Below are positions 1 to 9,924 of a DNA stretch of 64,000 nt, in pieces. Position 1 is the first letter of the stretch. Each line of letters starts with the position of its first letter. The notes under the pieces were generated by a model that worked only from the letters and a program-made list of their open reading frames with translations, did no database searches and was not told where the DNA came from. The stretch covers positions 126,765,338-126,829,337 of the forward strand of contig CM057000.1 in NCBI GenBank assembly GCA_029891345.1. The letters are read 5' to 3'. This stretch comes from Dryococelus australis (taxonomy: Eukaryota > Arthropoda > Insecta > Phasmatodea > Phasmatidae). The translations under genes and the position numbers were made by a program.

Positions 1-468
1 TTAATAACTAGTAAGAAAGTAACAGTAAGTGACTACACTGCAACCGACTATGAACTATATAGTTGTATCTTAGCAGATACAAACACAGTTTTTCAAAACA
101 ATGATCCAAACTTGGGAAGGTCAAAATCGAGTAAAGGGAATAAATGGAAAATTATTGTTAAACCTATTTACGATTCAGTAATGTCCTTCACCTAAAAAGG
201 GGAAAGGTATAAAGAAATGTACAGACAATCCCAAAGAATACATATGGATGATATTACAATGCTTATTGATCGACTTATCGTTATTTATGGCGAAGAGAAT
301 GCTGGAAATGATAACTATTACAATGAACAAGTTGGAATAATGAATATGCTCACCAGCAAGTTTAGTGACTTTGTTGTGAATAATCCAAAAGTTATACCAT
401 ATCTGATACGAATGTTAAACACAATACCACATACTTTTTGGGATTCGGAGCATCGCAGAAAAGGGTAA
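1..468 (+). pseudogene. Conserved Polinton-associated protein, C-terminal part
   Basis: One frame is open from the window edge to a TAA at 466-468, interrupted by an in-frame TAA at 193-195. The first part contains NNDPNLGRSKSSKG followed by KWKIIVKPIYD. The second part contains MLIDRLIVIYGEENAGND, which matches LVERLKLLIASRESGND in the element 2 protein at 24400-25098 (minus). The function of this family is not known to me. It regularly sits just upstream of the PLA2-like domain or the integrase in insect elements. The next domain follows in the same frame after the stop at 466, so the two may once have been one long protein. The start is outside the window. Confidence 0.6.
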
Positions 469-762
469 CTCAATGACATAATAAATTCACTACCTTTTGA
501 CTTGCATGCACCCGGTTATCAGTACTTAGGTCCAGGTACCAGACTAAAAGAGAAAATTACATGTGGTGATAAACCCATTAATCCACTAGATGCGGCTACA
601 ATGGAACTTGTTATAGCTTATCATCATCATAAAGAAAATAAAGCATTCAAAAGATTGTTAAGTTAAGATGCTGACCTCAATGAGAGATTGTGGGTTAGTG
701 TTACTGGATCTGCGATGCATATCAAACGTAAGCTTGGTTGGGGAATTAAAATGAAATGTTAA
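469..762 (+). pseudogene. PLA2-like (parvovirus VP1u type) capsid-associated domain, inactivated
   Basis: In the same frame as the preceding gene, the translation reads LPFDLHAPGYQYLGPGTRL and then INPLDAAT. This is the calcium-loop region of the parvovirus-type phospholipase A2 domain found in many Polinton and adintovirus capsid proteins, where it is thought to help particles leave endosomes. The usual Cys before GPG is Leu, and the His-Asp catalytic pair is absent (MELVIAY where HDxxY is expected). An in-frame TAA lies at 664-666. The frame then continues to IKRKLGWGIKMK and stops at 760-762. In element 2 this domain is fused to the pX-like segment; here the fusion is broken by a frameshift between 762 and 779. 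Confidence 0.72.
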
Positions 763-778
763 AATATTTGTTATAATA

Positions 779-1198
779 ATGAAAGTAAAAAACATTGTAT
801 TTCAAGTTCCTAACAAGGTGTTGAAGGGTTTGAATATTTATTCTTTCCTAATGAAAGACCAACTGGAACGTAAAAACATGAAATTAACTGAGGGAAAAGG
901 GATGACTATCACAATATCAGTTCCAAAACTTAAGAAAATATCCAAAGGAATTAAAACTGGAAATGGTCTGACAGTTCACAAGGGTGGATTTTTACCCTTA
1001 ATTTTTGCAGCATTGGGAGCTCTAGGAAAGTTAGCTGGTGGGGCATCATCTATCCCGACATCAGTAATTAATGCTAAGAAGAAAAACCAAGAATTGAAAG
1101 AACAACGCAGACATAATTTAGCTATGGAGGAATACTGCAAGGGATTGAAGAATGTTAAGTGGGGTAAGAATGTTAAAAAAATTAACTCCACTCAGTAA
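779..1198 (+). CDS. pX-like virion core protein (C-terminal part of PLA2-pX fusion)
   Basis: An open frame of 139 codons. Residues about 69-88 form a hydrophobic Gly/Ala segment starting KGGFLPLIFAALGALGKLAGG, the signature of the adenovirus pX/pVI-like proteins of Polintons and adintoviruses. It is followed by a charged helix with NQELKEQRRHN and a basic tail. Element 2 has the counterpart KGGIIPFLFPALTALGSIL. By family analogy it is a DNA-condensing or membrane-active minor virion protein. It lies 17 bp after the PLA2-like stop in another frame, so it probably represents the frameshifted C-terminus of one protein and the ATG may not be a native start. Confidence 0.7.
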   Translation: MKVKNIVFQVPNKVLKGLNIYSFLMKDQLERKNMKLTEGKGMTITISVPKLKKISKGIKTGNGLTVHKGGFLPLIFAALGALGKLAGGASSIPTSVINAKKKNQELKEQRRHNLAMEEYCKGLKNVKWGKNVKKINSTQ

Positions 1199-1255
1199 CT
1201 TTGATATTGATAAAATGGTTAAAAATTAAACATAAAAAATTTTCGAGGTGTATTT

Positions 1256-1611
1256 ATGATCGATGAGCTACTTAACATGCCACTTGATAATTAATGTGGG
1301 ATTGTTAATCTAGAGGTTTCAACAAACTCTGGTACACACTGGGAATGCTATTGGAAAAATGCAAACAAGATATATTATTTTGATTCATTTGGTGGAAATC
1401 CACCCCGACAATTAATAGCATATCTCAGAAGTAATATTTTTATAACGATTATAGAATTCTAAATTTCAATGAAGTAACTTGTAGTCATTTGTGTGTAATT
1501 GTGCTAAATCACTTTTCACATAATTTTAAATTTCCAAAAATTATTTCACTATTCATAAACAATGGATATATGTGGAAATGCATTAATAAGCTCTTGGATT
1601 GAAGATCAAAT
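1256..1611 (+). pseudogene. Adenovirus-type (adenain-like) cysteine protease, broken
   Basis: The frame from ATG 1256 hits an in-frame TAA at 1292-1294 just before CGIVNLEV, then reads THWECYWKNANKIYYFDSFG, the core of the adenain-like C5 protease of Polintons, including the catalytic His of THW. A frameshift near 1440 moves the rest to another frame with YRILNFNEVTCSHLCVIVL, in which the nucleophile Cys is retained but the usual CGHLC is CSHLC. This protease family matures capsid proteins. The reading overlaps the start of the next ORF (1562). Stop and frameshift make it a pseudogene. Confidence 0.8.
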
Positions 1612-1924
1612 TAAAGAACACACAGACAATGATACAACTACTGAAAAGATCAATCCTAATGATTTTGTTTCCTACACAGAGTTCAACGACTTTATAGCCA
1701 CACTGGTAAGAAATAAAAGATCATTGGATAAAGCCTATCTTACTTACTTGGAAGTAGATAATAATATATATTTTGAACAAAAAAGACTAAGAAATGTGGG
1801 AGATCCCATTGCATTGATGGATGCAGTCAATTTAGAGTACTATCAGAAAAACAGAATTAACATTATTCATTTAGTTGGAAAATACAGTTCAAAAGAAAAA
1901 ATATTTTACTTGGGTAGTAATTGA
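1562..1924 (+). CDS. Fibre-like protein with RNVGDP...DAV motif
   Basis: An open frame of 120 codons. Residues about 79-96 read RLRNVGDPIALMDAVNLEYY, resembling the N-terminal repeat of phage tail-fibre proteins (NV-x-P...DAVN..Y), and matching SRNVGMAMKDTDVVHKCYV in element 2 at 25141-25724. The rest is hydrophilic without a recognised domain. By position, next to capsid genes, it may be a spike or fibre. The frame stops at 1922, and short element-like coding remnants persist to about 2080 (for example EYIFMRDGTIF), so the 3' end is probably damaged. Function is inferred from motif and neighbours. Confidence 0.45.
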   Translation: MDICGNALISSWIEDQIKEHTDNDTTTEKINPNDFVSYTEFNDFIATLVRNKRSLDKAYLTYLEVDNNIYFEQKRLRNVGDPIALMDAVNLEYYQKNRINIIHLVGKYSSKEKIFYLGSN

Positions 1925-2216
1925 ACAGAATACATTTTTATGAGAGATGGAACTATATTTTAAATAATAATAAAACCAGAAAAATATAAAAGCATTATCA
2001 GCTTATACCATCAATTGAAAAGAATTGACATGTATAAAACTTTTAAAGTATTCCCTGATGATAAGATATTTTTTTAAATACCAAAAGCCCTCAATGTACC
2101 CGAATGTTACATTGTGTTTATTGAAATAGTTATTGTATATCAATATATTAAAAAATATCAGATTATGTTAGTTTTTAATGGAAACACTTCCATTAAAAAC
2201 AAAACTTACTTATAAT
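1925..2216. other. Intergenic remnant between convergent fibre-like and ATPase genes
   Basis: AT-rich stretch with short coding scraps on plus (to about 2080), many stops, and no signal I can name. It separates the plus-strand fibre-like gene from the 3' end of the minus-strand ATPase. Confidence 0.4.
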
Positions 2217-2855
2217 CTAAGAATTTAAAAAGTCTTTAATTTTATTACGGCACTTAAGAATTATTTTACTTACGAGCGATATATATTGTAACAAAACCAT
2301 ATTCATTATTCCAATATGTTTAAGATTTGTATCATCTTGTCTGAATATGCATAGAAAATTGGCATTGTCTCTTATAAGCTGCTTACATACTTTTGAGTAT
2401 GTCTGGGCTAAATAGAAACAATCAATATATTTGTGTCTACTGCGAGTAAAGAAATCCCTTACCATATTTTGATTTCCAAGTATGATATCATCGAAAACAA
2501 CTATAGACTCTTTATGACATTCATTTACAGCAACCATTTCTTCATTTGATGGAAATAAGTATGATATCGGTCCATTAAATAATTTTGATGCTACATCTAT
2601 ATCTTTCTTTAAATTGATATATTTTGGTTGGTCCAGACTTTTCGAACACGCATATAGAGTACCAAAGTCCAACCATCCCTGAGCATATATAAAATTATCT
2701 ATCATCAGTGTAGTTTTTCCACTGTTACTAGGACACACTATCAAACATCTAATATTATTAGGTAATAATTCCCCATGCCATTTTGTCGATACAGTCTTGT
2801 AAGGTATTCTTATTTTAATATCCCAGTCTACATGTTTCATGTTTTTCTTGCTCAT
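2217..2855 (-). CDS. FtsK/HerA-type genome-packaging ATPase, C-terminus frameshifted
   Basis: A 212-codon frame from ATG at 2855. Walker A is CPSNSGKTTLM at about residues 41-51 and Walker B is IVVFDDI at about 117-123; both are intact. Downstream motifs FFTRSRHKYIDCFYLAQTY and NANFLCIFRQDDTNLKHI are characteristic of the A32/FtsK-HerA packaging ATPases of Polintons and adintoviruses, which pump DNA into the capsid. After HIG the frame appears shifted: another frame gives WNNEYGFVTIYIA, like the family's tryptophan-rich C-terminus, so the last 30 or so residues are probably out of frame and the usual end is missing. It is divergent from the minor capsid gene at 2892. Confidence 0.85.
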   Translation of the reverse strand: MSKKNMKHVDWDIKIRIPYKTVSTKWHGELLPNNIRCLIVCPSNSGKTTLMIDNFIYAQGWLDFGTLYACSKSLDQPKYINLKKDIDVASKLFNGPISYLFPSNEEMVAVNECHKESIVVFDDIILGNQNMVRDFFTRSRHKYIDCFYLAQTYSKVCKQLIRDNANFLCIFRQDDTNLKHIGIMNMVLLQYISLVSKIILKCRNKIKDFLNS

Positions 2856-2891
2856 TTATTAATACATTTTTTAATAATATAAGAAACGAGT

Positions 2892-3616
2892 AAAGTATTC
2901 AAACTACCAGACAACAAATCAGTGTTGAAGAAAAGACTACATTACCCTTTAGAGATAGAGGGACACTTATTGGCTTTAGTTCGGTTCTGTACTACTTATC
3001 TAACATATAACATTGTCTCTGGGAAAAATAAGATATATTTTGTGGGCCAGAGTGATATAGAATAAGCAGCTGAAATTCCAGTTGGCCAATATAGCTTAAA
3101 AGATCTTGAAAAAACTATAAAAACAATTTTTCCATTCAGCGTAGTTTCAATGGATGGGGAAGAAAGTGATATCATATCTTTCGAGCTGGATAAAATAACA
3201 AACAGAATGAAAGTAAAATGTACGCTTAAATTACAGCTTGGAAAATGGGGTTCAATAGGAAAACTTTTGGTTTTCGTAGAAAATAAAACTCTGGAAGCAA
3301 ATGTGTACTATTATGGCGATACAACTCCAAAATTTTTTCATTTGAAACAATTAATATACACTGTAATATAGCAAATGGTATGGCATTAACTAATGATGAA
3401 TATAATTATCGAGAAACTAGCATAATTGCCACTTTTAAACCAAGAACAACATTTGTATTTGGCGACACGATCTATTACGAACCAGCTTATCCATTATTTT
3501 TTCCAGTGCAAACAAATCAAGTTAATGACATAATAGTTGAAATTAAGGATGAAAAAGGAAAGTTAATTAACTTTGATATGTCTGAAAGAACAGTGGTATT
3601 AGAGATGAGACCGTAG
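2892..3616 (+). pseudogene. Minor capsid (penton-like) protein, one stop and one frameshift
   Basis: The frame starting at about 2892 (no ATG found) reads through YNIVSGKNKIYFVGQ, hits TAA at 3063-3065, continues with IPVGQYSLKDLEKTIKTIF and LGKWGSIGKLLVF, and loses frame near 3330. The second frame gives INIHCNIANG and ends VNDIIVEIKDEKGKLINFD plus VVLEMRP. The order GSY-LEDIE, SIG-LLGF, H/ECNI and INxI...IxDxxGxLINF is the signature of the minor capsid protein (penton homologue, single jelly roll) of insect Polinton-type elements. Both ends are visible, so apart from the two breaks the gene is near full length, about 240 codons. Confidence 0.75.
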
Positions 3617-3940
3617 TTATTTTTTGGGTTGGAAGTAGTAATATTCTATAGATAATAACTTTAATAGTTTAAAAACTATTAAAGTTTTATGTGATAAAGA
3701 TGCATAATATTTCTATAGAAAGTGCAATGAAATATTTAGAAAAAAAAATTCAATGTTTTGGCTACTTTAATATGTAGAATTTGGAGATGTGCATCTAAAT
3801 TTTTAATTAGACTATGTTGTAGTAAATTGCCGAAGTCAGAGTGATAATTGTGTTTTAATGACTGGATAAACATTAAAACTTTATAGAGATATGCATGCAA
3901 ATAAAAATCAACTGATTACTAACTATACGACGACGATCAT
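3617..3940. other. AT-rich spacer without recognisable gene
   Basis: Between the convergent 3' ends of the minor capsid gene and the minus-strand OB-like gene. It includes a short inverted repeat (about 3659-3684, TTTAATAGTTTAAAAACTATTAAAG) that could end transcription. Nothing else is supported. Confidence 0.35.
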
Positions 3941-4234
3941 TTACTCTTTAAAAAACCGAATAGAATGCATTTGTTTAACACCACAATCAATCATTCCATC
4001 ATATACAAAACTTATACCTCCACGATTAACATCATTTAAAACTTTTTCACTGAAAATCTGAACATATCTGTCAGATAAGGTTACTTTAAAATGTCCAGAA
4101 GTAATTATCTCTTTGTATCCATACCGTGTATCATTAATTTCAGCATGATTTATGGGATAAGACTGCCCAATTGTAAGTTCGGAAAGTTTCTTAAATTGTT
4201 TGGTTCCGTTTAATACATTTAGCAACTGATCCAT
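3941..4234 (-). CDS. Small OB-like protein, putative ssDNA-binding
   Basis: The frame is open further upstream to 4393, but the family-like start is MDQLLNVLNGTKQF at 4234. It is about 97 codons long. The pattern (short N-terminal helix, then KLSELTIGQSY, TRYGYKEIITSGHFKVTLSDRYV and a hydrophobic C-terminal strand) resembles small proteins often seen in insect virus-like elements that look like an OB fold; a single-stranded-DNA-binding role is an inference. It is intact in frame. The extra upstream codons contain the short CAAACGCAA-type repeats and are probably non-coding. Confidence 0.45.
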   Translation of the reverse strand: MDQLLNVLNGTKQFKKLSELTIGQSYPINHAEINDTRYGYKEIITSGHFKVTLSDRYVQIFSEKVLNDVNRGGISFVYDGMIDCGVKQMHSIRFFKE

Positions 4235-4239
4235 CTTTA

Positions 4240-4560
4240 TTTTATACAATATTTTATTTTTTACGTTTTCAACTTTAAGCCATTTTTTTACAACTGTGCC
4301 CAAACGCAACTTCTTACACGTATTTTTGCAGATGCACTCAAACGCAAAGTTTAACGCAATTTTTTCTAAAGTCTGCGATCTGATCAAACGCAACTTTTTG
4401 AGCCACTTTTTTGCTGTTGTGCCCGAATCGTCAAGTGATGCTTTGGATTAGAAAATTGAGAGTAATTTTTTCTGATGATTTTCTGATGGCTCGAGCATTT
4501 AATTTACCGTTGTTTTTCTGATAACTGGGGGCTGTGCTCGAATCATCATTTTTATAGTAC
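4240..4560. repeat. Short degenerate repeats upstream of the OB-like gene
   Basis: CAAACGCAA recurs near 4303, 4338 and 4385, and a longer unit of the type AGCCAYTTTTTT...GTGCCC recurs at about 4274 and 4400 with a weaker third copy near 4520 (period about 125 bp). Such subterminal repeats can mark the end region of a large DNA element, but no terminal inverted repeat could be matched. Confidence 0.45.
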
Positions 4561-7176
4561 TCATAATTACTGGAAAGTTAATTAAAAATAAATAAATTTT
4601 TGGATTTTCCACAAAAATTAATACACTCTTGTTTATCCAGGGTTTGACCACATGCCTCTCAAAATTCTGGGCTGCTTATTCCAAGCTATTGGTATACCAG
4701 TTTAACGCTAACAAACATTAAGCATTCCCCTGCAGTCCTGTTTGTTAATGATGAGCGTGCTTTCTTATTATAACAAATAATTTAAATAACCCTTAATTTA
4801 ACCACCACTTAGACCATTTTCTCGTTTCGTAGTGTAACAGCTAGTTTAAAATTAAAGAGGTAAACTTTAAAACTGTTCACTTCAACCAAAATGCTAATTC
4901 AAATAGTTGCTCCAACTAGCTTCTTATTTCTATGGTCAGCTGTCACAAAGTTATAACAAAATATTTTTATTAGTGAATATATCAGTTCAACACATATGTC
5001 ACTTAAGAATTCCAATTTAATGTAAGATCATATAGCATTAAAGAAAAAATTATAATGCTATTGGAATTCTGAAAGACCAAGACATATTATATGCCAATGT
5101 TTCTTCTTTTTAATAAAATATTTAAATTTAAATATATTTACTGATTAGAAATTAAAAGCTCCTCTGATGAATATTTGAAATAGATCAAAATATCAAATTA
5201 CAACAAAATACGGTGTCAATGCTAATGTTGAAAAATTCTGCATCAAACAACTCTAGCTTTCGTCCGCAAATTATCAGTAGTGGAGCGAACAACACTATTA
5301 TAAGGATTACTTCAATAAAATTAGCTCAACTTCGTCGTTGATCCAGTTTTAGTGATGATAAGGTTGCATAGGAATTACCTGACGCTGCATCTTCAGGCAT
5401 GGCAAACAATTTGTAGACACTCACGCACTCACACACACACACACACACACACACTCTCTCTCTCTCTCTCTCTCTCTCCGACCTGATGGAACCTCGCGAA
5501 GCACGTTTACACTGCTCTCGGGTGTGCGGACGTCGAGTTTCGACGTCGATCCGCCGTAGAATTACCCCGGCTGTACAGCAGCTCACCAGTTGACTGTGGA
5601 ATCCTCGATGAGATGGGACTTCCTGCCGTCAGGAATCTCTTCTTTACAATCTTGCATATCGTTAAATATTATGCAGAGTCTTATTCCAAATTTATCTGCA
5701 AGCTAAATTATCTTGCAAATTTCACGTATTTATAATCATCTTCTTCATAATTCAGATTTTTTACAATGAAGAATCTGCTCAATATTTTTGCAGAACTTTC
5801 ATTAGACGAACTTTTTTTTATGGCCTATATTTTATTCCAAACGAACTTTCTTTTTAAACAGTCACGTTATTCGCCCCTATCAGCCAGTGTTTATTAATCC
5901 TGCGAGCAAGGTGTATGCTCAGCCATAGACAAATACATTACCAAAACATTAAATCATCTCCAAGGAATATAAAAATACTTTTCAACATATCTGCATATCA
6001 TAAATTAACACAGTGCAAAAATAAAGAAAATATTAAAACTAAAATTAAATCATATCTTAAAACAGAGCAAAGAAAAACTAGTTATTAAAGTAGCTAGGTC
6101 ATATTTTTAGACAGATAAAGATAATTAAAAAGACTTTCGGATTTTTTAAAATAATTTTAGGGGCGGGGACAGGTTGAAATCAAGAACTCCTTTTGTAAGG
6201 GATAGCTTATTATGGTACATGATTTATAAGATAAAGAATTTTACCATAAATTTTTATGCTTATATACGTGCATGTGTATGAATATTCATTGCCCAAAACC
6301 CACGTACTGATAAGTGTCCACCGAATAAAAATATTTATTGTAATAATTTAGAAGTTTTTGTTCATATAGTGAAAACCTAATATTTTAATTTTGCTCCACG
6401 TTTTACACTGGCACTGCTGTCATACAACATTGCAACTGAAAGAGATTATTAAATATTTACGTTTATGGTACCCTTAAGTAATAAAAGTTAACACTAACCG
6501 ATTTAAATTAGTTAAGTAATTTCAAAGAAATGGCGTAGAGTAATGAAAGGATGAGGAAGTCTCCAATTTAATATCAAGCACTGCATACATTAAAAAATTC
6601 ATAACGTAATAAATATCTTCGGTAACATTTAGTGAAAAGAAAATTTGGTAGTGATCAGCAGTATATTAAAGTGATTCTAAGACATAAGCTTAATATCTGA
6701 AGTGTTGATTCGTCCGAAGTGACAAACGAATGATACTTTATTCATGTCACATTTCGCCGCCAAGTACAAAGTTTAGTTTAGATTGATTCAAAACTACCAG
6801 AGGTATAACACGTAATGGAGAAGTTAACAAGTTCTGTATTTAAAAAAAAAATATATATATATATAAAACACACTACTTATCGACATATTTGTTACATAGT
6901 TTCCGAAAGAATTTCATTAAAATATTACATTTTGTGCTCTTTAGGGGAACTTTTTGGGGAGGGGGAAAAAAGGGGGGGGGGGGGGGGACGTACAGTGTGG
7001 CGGTACATACGAGATACGCGATTGCAATAACTTTGCACAAGGACTGTGTTTAGTCCACTTCTAACACTGGCGGTCACTTTTGTTTTGTACTTCGCAGGAC
7101 AAACCTCGTGCCTCGGTGTCAGTGTCAATACGTTATGGAACGACACCGAATATCGTATATCATGCACAGTTATTGA

Positions 7177-7213
<37 letters not shown>

Positions 7214-7458
7214 GACAAGGAGAAACATAGAAAAGTAGACGAGTACCTGTCGGGCCACGCTGAAATTCGTTTTTCACTGGTTTCTTGAAATCACTTCAGG
7301 CAATGCTAGGACGGTTCATTTCCAAGACACACAACCCATTCGTTCCTCAATTATTTTGGGATTTTATGTAGTATGTATCCATCTCTAAGTGTTTCGCTGT
7401 CAGGTGAACTTAAATACTTACACATAAACATGTGAAGAGAGCTGAGGTCACATATAAT
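4561..7458. other. Intergenic DNA, no supported gene
   Basis: AT-rich with no domain-bearing frame. It contains a CA/CT microsatellite (5410-5478) beside a small GC-richer patch (about 5480-5590), a G run at about 6973-6987 and an A run at about 7182-7211. Frames across these tracts are low-complexity artefacts. Confidence 0.5.
5410..5478. repeat. (CA)n(CT)n compound microsatellite
   Basis: Alternating CA units directly followed by CT units, read from the sequence. The 86-codon minus frame across it (RERERER, VCVCVCV) is an artefact. Confidence 0.9.
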
Positions 7459-8277
7459 AAAAGCTGTTCACGTTAAAATCAACAACTTTGAAAAACCTGC
7501 TATGATATACTTGTAAGCACTTAAAGTAATCTTACGACAGGTGCTATAAAATTAATATTCCCTTTCAATTTATTCATGCGCCAGTAGAGAAAAATTGCGA
7601 AATTGCGTGTTGTGGACACGGCCGTTTGTTTTGCGTTAATACGTCTACGTTGACGCGCTCGGACGCCTTGATGTTTATTTTACGTTCCCGGCACCGATTC
7701 ACTCAATAATATGTGGTTTTATGGGTATCACTGGATCGCTTTTGAGATGCTTTTTGCAACCGTATACGAGGTCTGTATTTCGACTTGGCTTTTTGACGAG
7801 TATAGGCCGAAACGCAATCGATAGATCTCGACGAGAGCTGTCAATTGAAAACCAAACGGGCGTCGTAGCTTCTTTGATCCTTTCGCAATCGAGTGGTGTA
7901 ATTGAATGTTGAATGCGTACGATTTATTCGGAGCTGCAATGCCAAAATGTATCCCCCGAATTTGTTATCATCGGATTTTCTGGATTTTTTCCCACTATGA
8001 TCGCCAATTTAAAGACTTATTCACGTCAAAAATTTAATGATTTTACAGATCTGCTCACTTTAACCCTTAGATGAATTAAAAAAAAAAAAAAACACAGAGG
8101 AAAAATTACTTCACTACTCAAAAATGTTTTCAAAACAGTTTTAATTCGTTGCTGACCAATGGAACAACTTTCATAATGCTGTAACCAAATTTTCTGTACG
8201 CTTGCCTGTCGGTGCGACCGTTCAAATATATGCAGATCGGGCAGAGACATTTTCCGAATGTTGATCTCAGAAGTGCG
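7459..8277 (+). mobile_element. MITE-A copy a, split by repeat C
   Basis: The left part (7459-7600) starts AGCTGTTCACGTTAAAA and follows the MITE-A consensus. The right part (about 8041-8277) resumes with ATCTGCTCACTTT, contains AAATATATGCAG...GGGCAG and ends near GATCTCAGAAGTGC. Repeat C (about 7605-8040) lies between the two halves, so it inserted into an existing MITE-A copy. Confidence 0.65.
7605..8040 (+). repeat. Repeat C, copy 1
   Basis: The segment from GTTGTGGACACGGCCGTTTG to the ATTCGGAGC region matches in reverse complement the block at about 56340-56930, including GGTATCACTG, CTCGTATACGG, TTTTTGACGAGTATAGG and CAATCGAGTGGTRTAATT. It is embedded in MITE-A copy a. Copy 2 has a longer coding-like frame, so this may be an exon-bearing fragment of a larger transposon, but no domain is recognised. 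Confidence 0.65.
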
Positions 8278-9478
8278 GAATTAACTGCGTATATCCCTTA
8301 CGACAAATTTTGTATCAGCGACACCTCAGGTGATCGGATGGACAACGTGGATTCATAACCCTGTGAAAACAGAGTCCCGTTCGCGCGAGCAAGGATTAAA
8401 TTAGTAAATCTACATTCCGCTGCTGAAAATACCACATTTCAACTTGAAAATACTTAATTTAACGATAGTTCCCGTTTACTGCACGATAAACAAATATCCG
8501 AGTAGGACCAACTTGGTAACATCTCACGAGGCACACGCCTTTTACCGGTTGTGACGCTTTGCGTAAGACGAGGCAGTTACAACTTGCCGATAACTTAATC
8601 GATCTTGCCGCAAGGCGCGTTGACGAGGTCGTCATACGAGCGACACGTCATAATCAAGACTTCGCCCGCAGGAGAATCGATAATCGAGCCCATGGACTCT
8701 GAATTTATGAAAGGCAGCACTAGTAGCCAGCAGGATGCCTTCAATGTAGAGCTGTCGGTTTGATGGCTCTTGTATCACTAAGAATGGCGAACGACGTTAA
8801 TGCCTGATAGCACACGAGACCATCCCGACTTTGCCAGTAGACGCGTGCCTTTGTAAGCATAGACGAATGATAAGGTAGAACGCATATTAGTCTTCTGTGC
8901 ATCACAAGTGGCAAAGTCACATTGTCAGCAGTGATGAACATGTTTGTTTGTATTTTAATTGTCAAAAGACAGCCACTTTTATATGAGTAAAATATATTTG
9001 CCAACTTTAACTTAATCAAACTGCGTTACAAATTGGTTAGAGGAAGTAAACATACGTACATCTCGAAGCAGTTGTTTATACTAATCCGTGTTCTAACCTC
9101 AAATCCAATCAACGCCATTTGATACAGTCGTGTTGGCAGAAGTGCAGTTCAGTGTTGGGACACGGAGGCTGGTTGTGCACAGCCAGCGAGATCGGTCTAC
9201 CTCATCTTCAGTCTTTTTGTATACAGAGAGAAGGTGATCGTAGCAAAGAGTACTGGTACAGTACACCTAAATCCGGTACGGTTGACAACCATCCTCAAAA
9301 ATATGACGTCGCCGTTCCAAATTACGACACTCTGTTCTCTGCTAGAAGACCGAAAACTAAGCTGAAGTTCATGTGTAAATGGTCAAATAAAACAAGTTCG
9401 TCGAGATCGCATATTTGCCTGTCCACTAAGAGAAAGGTTTTCTGAATCAAACAAAGTTTGTTTGGCGCGACCAAACTA
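8278..9478. other. Intergenic DNA, no supported gene
   Basis: No recognised domain, RNA gene or repeat boundary. The 92- and 108-codon frames here have no motif and are not called. Confidence 0.45.
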
Positions 9479-9906
9479 TAGGCTGTTCACGGTAAACTGA
9501 GGACTTTTGAAGGCCTTACTTAAGATATGCTTGTATGCTCGTTATGTATTCATGCGTATTATGTAAATTTAACATTACCATCGACCTAATCACTTTATTC
9601 ACGCGTCGGTCAAATGAAATTGTGAAATTATTAGAAACGTAAACATTTAAAAAATCTGCTCATTGCGACACTTCGTTGCATAAAGAATACAGCAGAAAGC
9701 GGGAGATATAATTTAAGTTATCACAAACGGTTACCTGACACTTTTTATTCGACGTTAAAGATATGGAACTATTTTCCCATTCATCGTTACCAACTTAACT
9801 GGGCGCATGTCCCTCAGCGCACCCGTTAAAATACATGCAGGTAGGAGCAGTGACTATTTTTCTAAGCTTGATTTAAAATGTGCTCACTTTATCGTGAATA
9901 GCCTCT
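9479..9906 (+). mobile_element. MITE-A copy b, near full length
   Basis: Starts TAGGCTGTTCACGGTAAAC and ends TGCTCACTTTATCGTGAATAGCC. The ends are inverted repeats of each other (about 30 bp) and the element is about 428 bp. The interior carries TCACTTTATTCACGCGTCGG and TACATGCAGGTAGGAGCAG, shared by the other copies. It has no coding capacity, so it would depend on an outside transposase. Confidence 0.85.
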
Positions 9907-9924
9907 AATTGTTTGTATAGGTAC

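Larger units (their letters stand above)
1..4560. mobile_element. Element 1: decayed Polinton/adintovirus-type element, left end outside window
   Basis: This block contains eight gene remnants typical of Polinton/Maverick and adintovirus elements: conserved element protein, PLA2-like domain, pX-like core protein, adenain-type protease, fibre-like protein, FtsK/HerA-type packaging ATPase, minor capsid protein and an OB-like small protein. Most read on plus; the ATPase and the OB-like gene read on minus. Gene order differs from element 2, where ATPase lies left of PLA2, so this is a different lineage and not a piece of the same insertion. The left end is beyond the window. No terminal repeat or target duplication could be assigned on the right; the edge is placed after the short repeats at about 4.56 kb. 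Family assignment is by motif recognition only. Confidence 0.82.

Noticed and set aside
3941-4393. Extended 150-codon form of the OB-like gene
   Set aside because: The upstream 53 codons consist of short repeat DNA; the family-like start is the ATG at 4234.
5326-5586. 86-codon minus frame with RERERER and VCVCVC
   Set aside because: Produced by the CA/CT microsatellite.
6925-7288. Overlapping frames with poly-F / poly-K runs
   Set aside because: Driven by the A run at about 7182-7211 and the G run near 6980.
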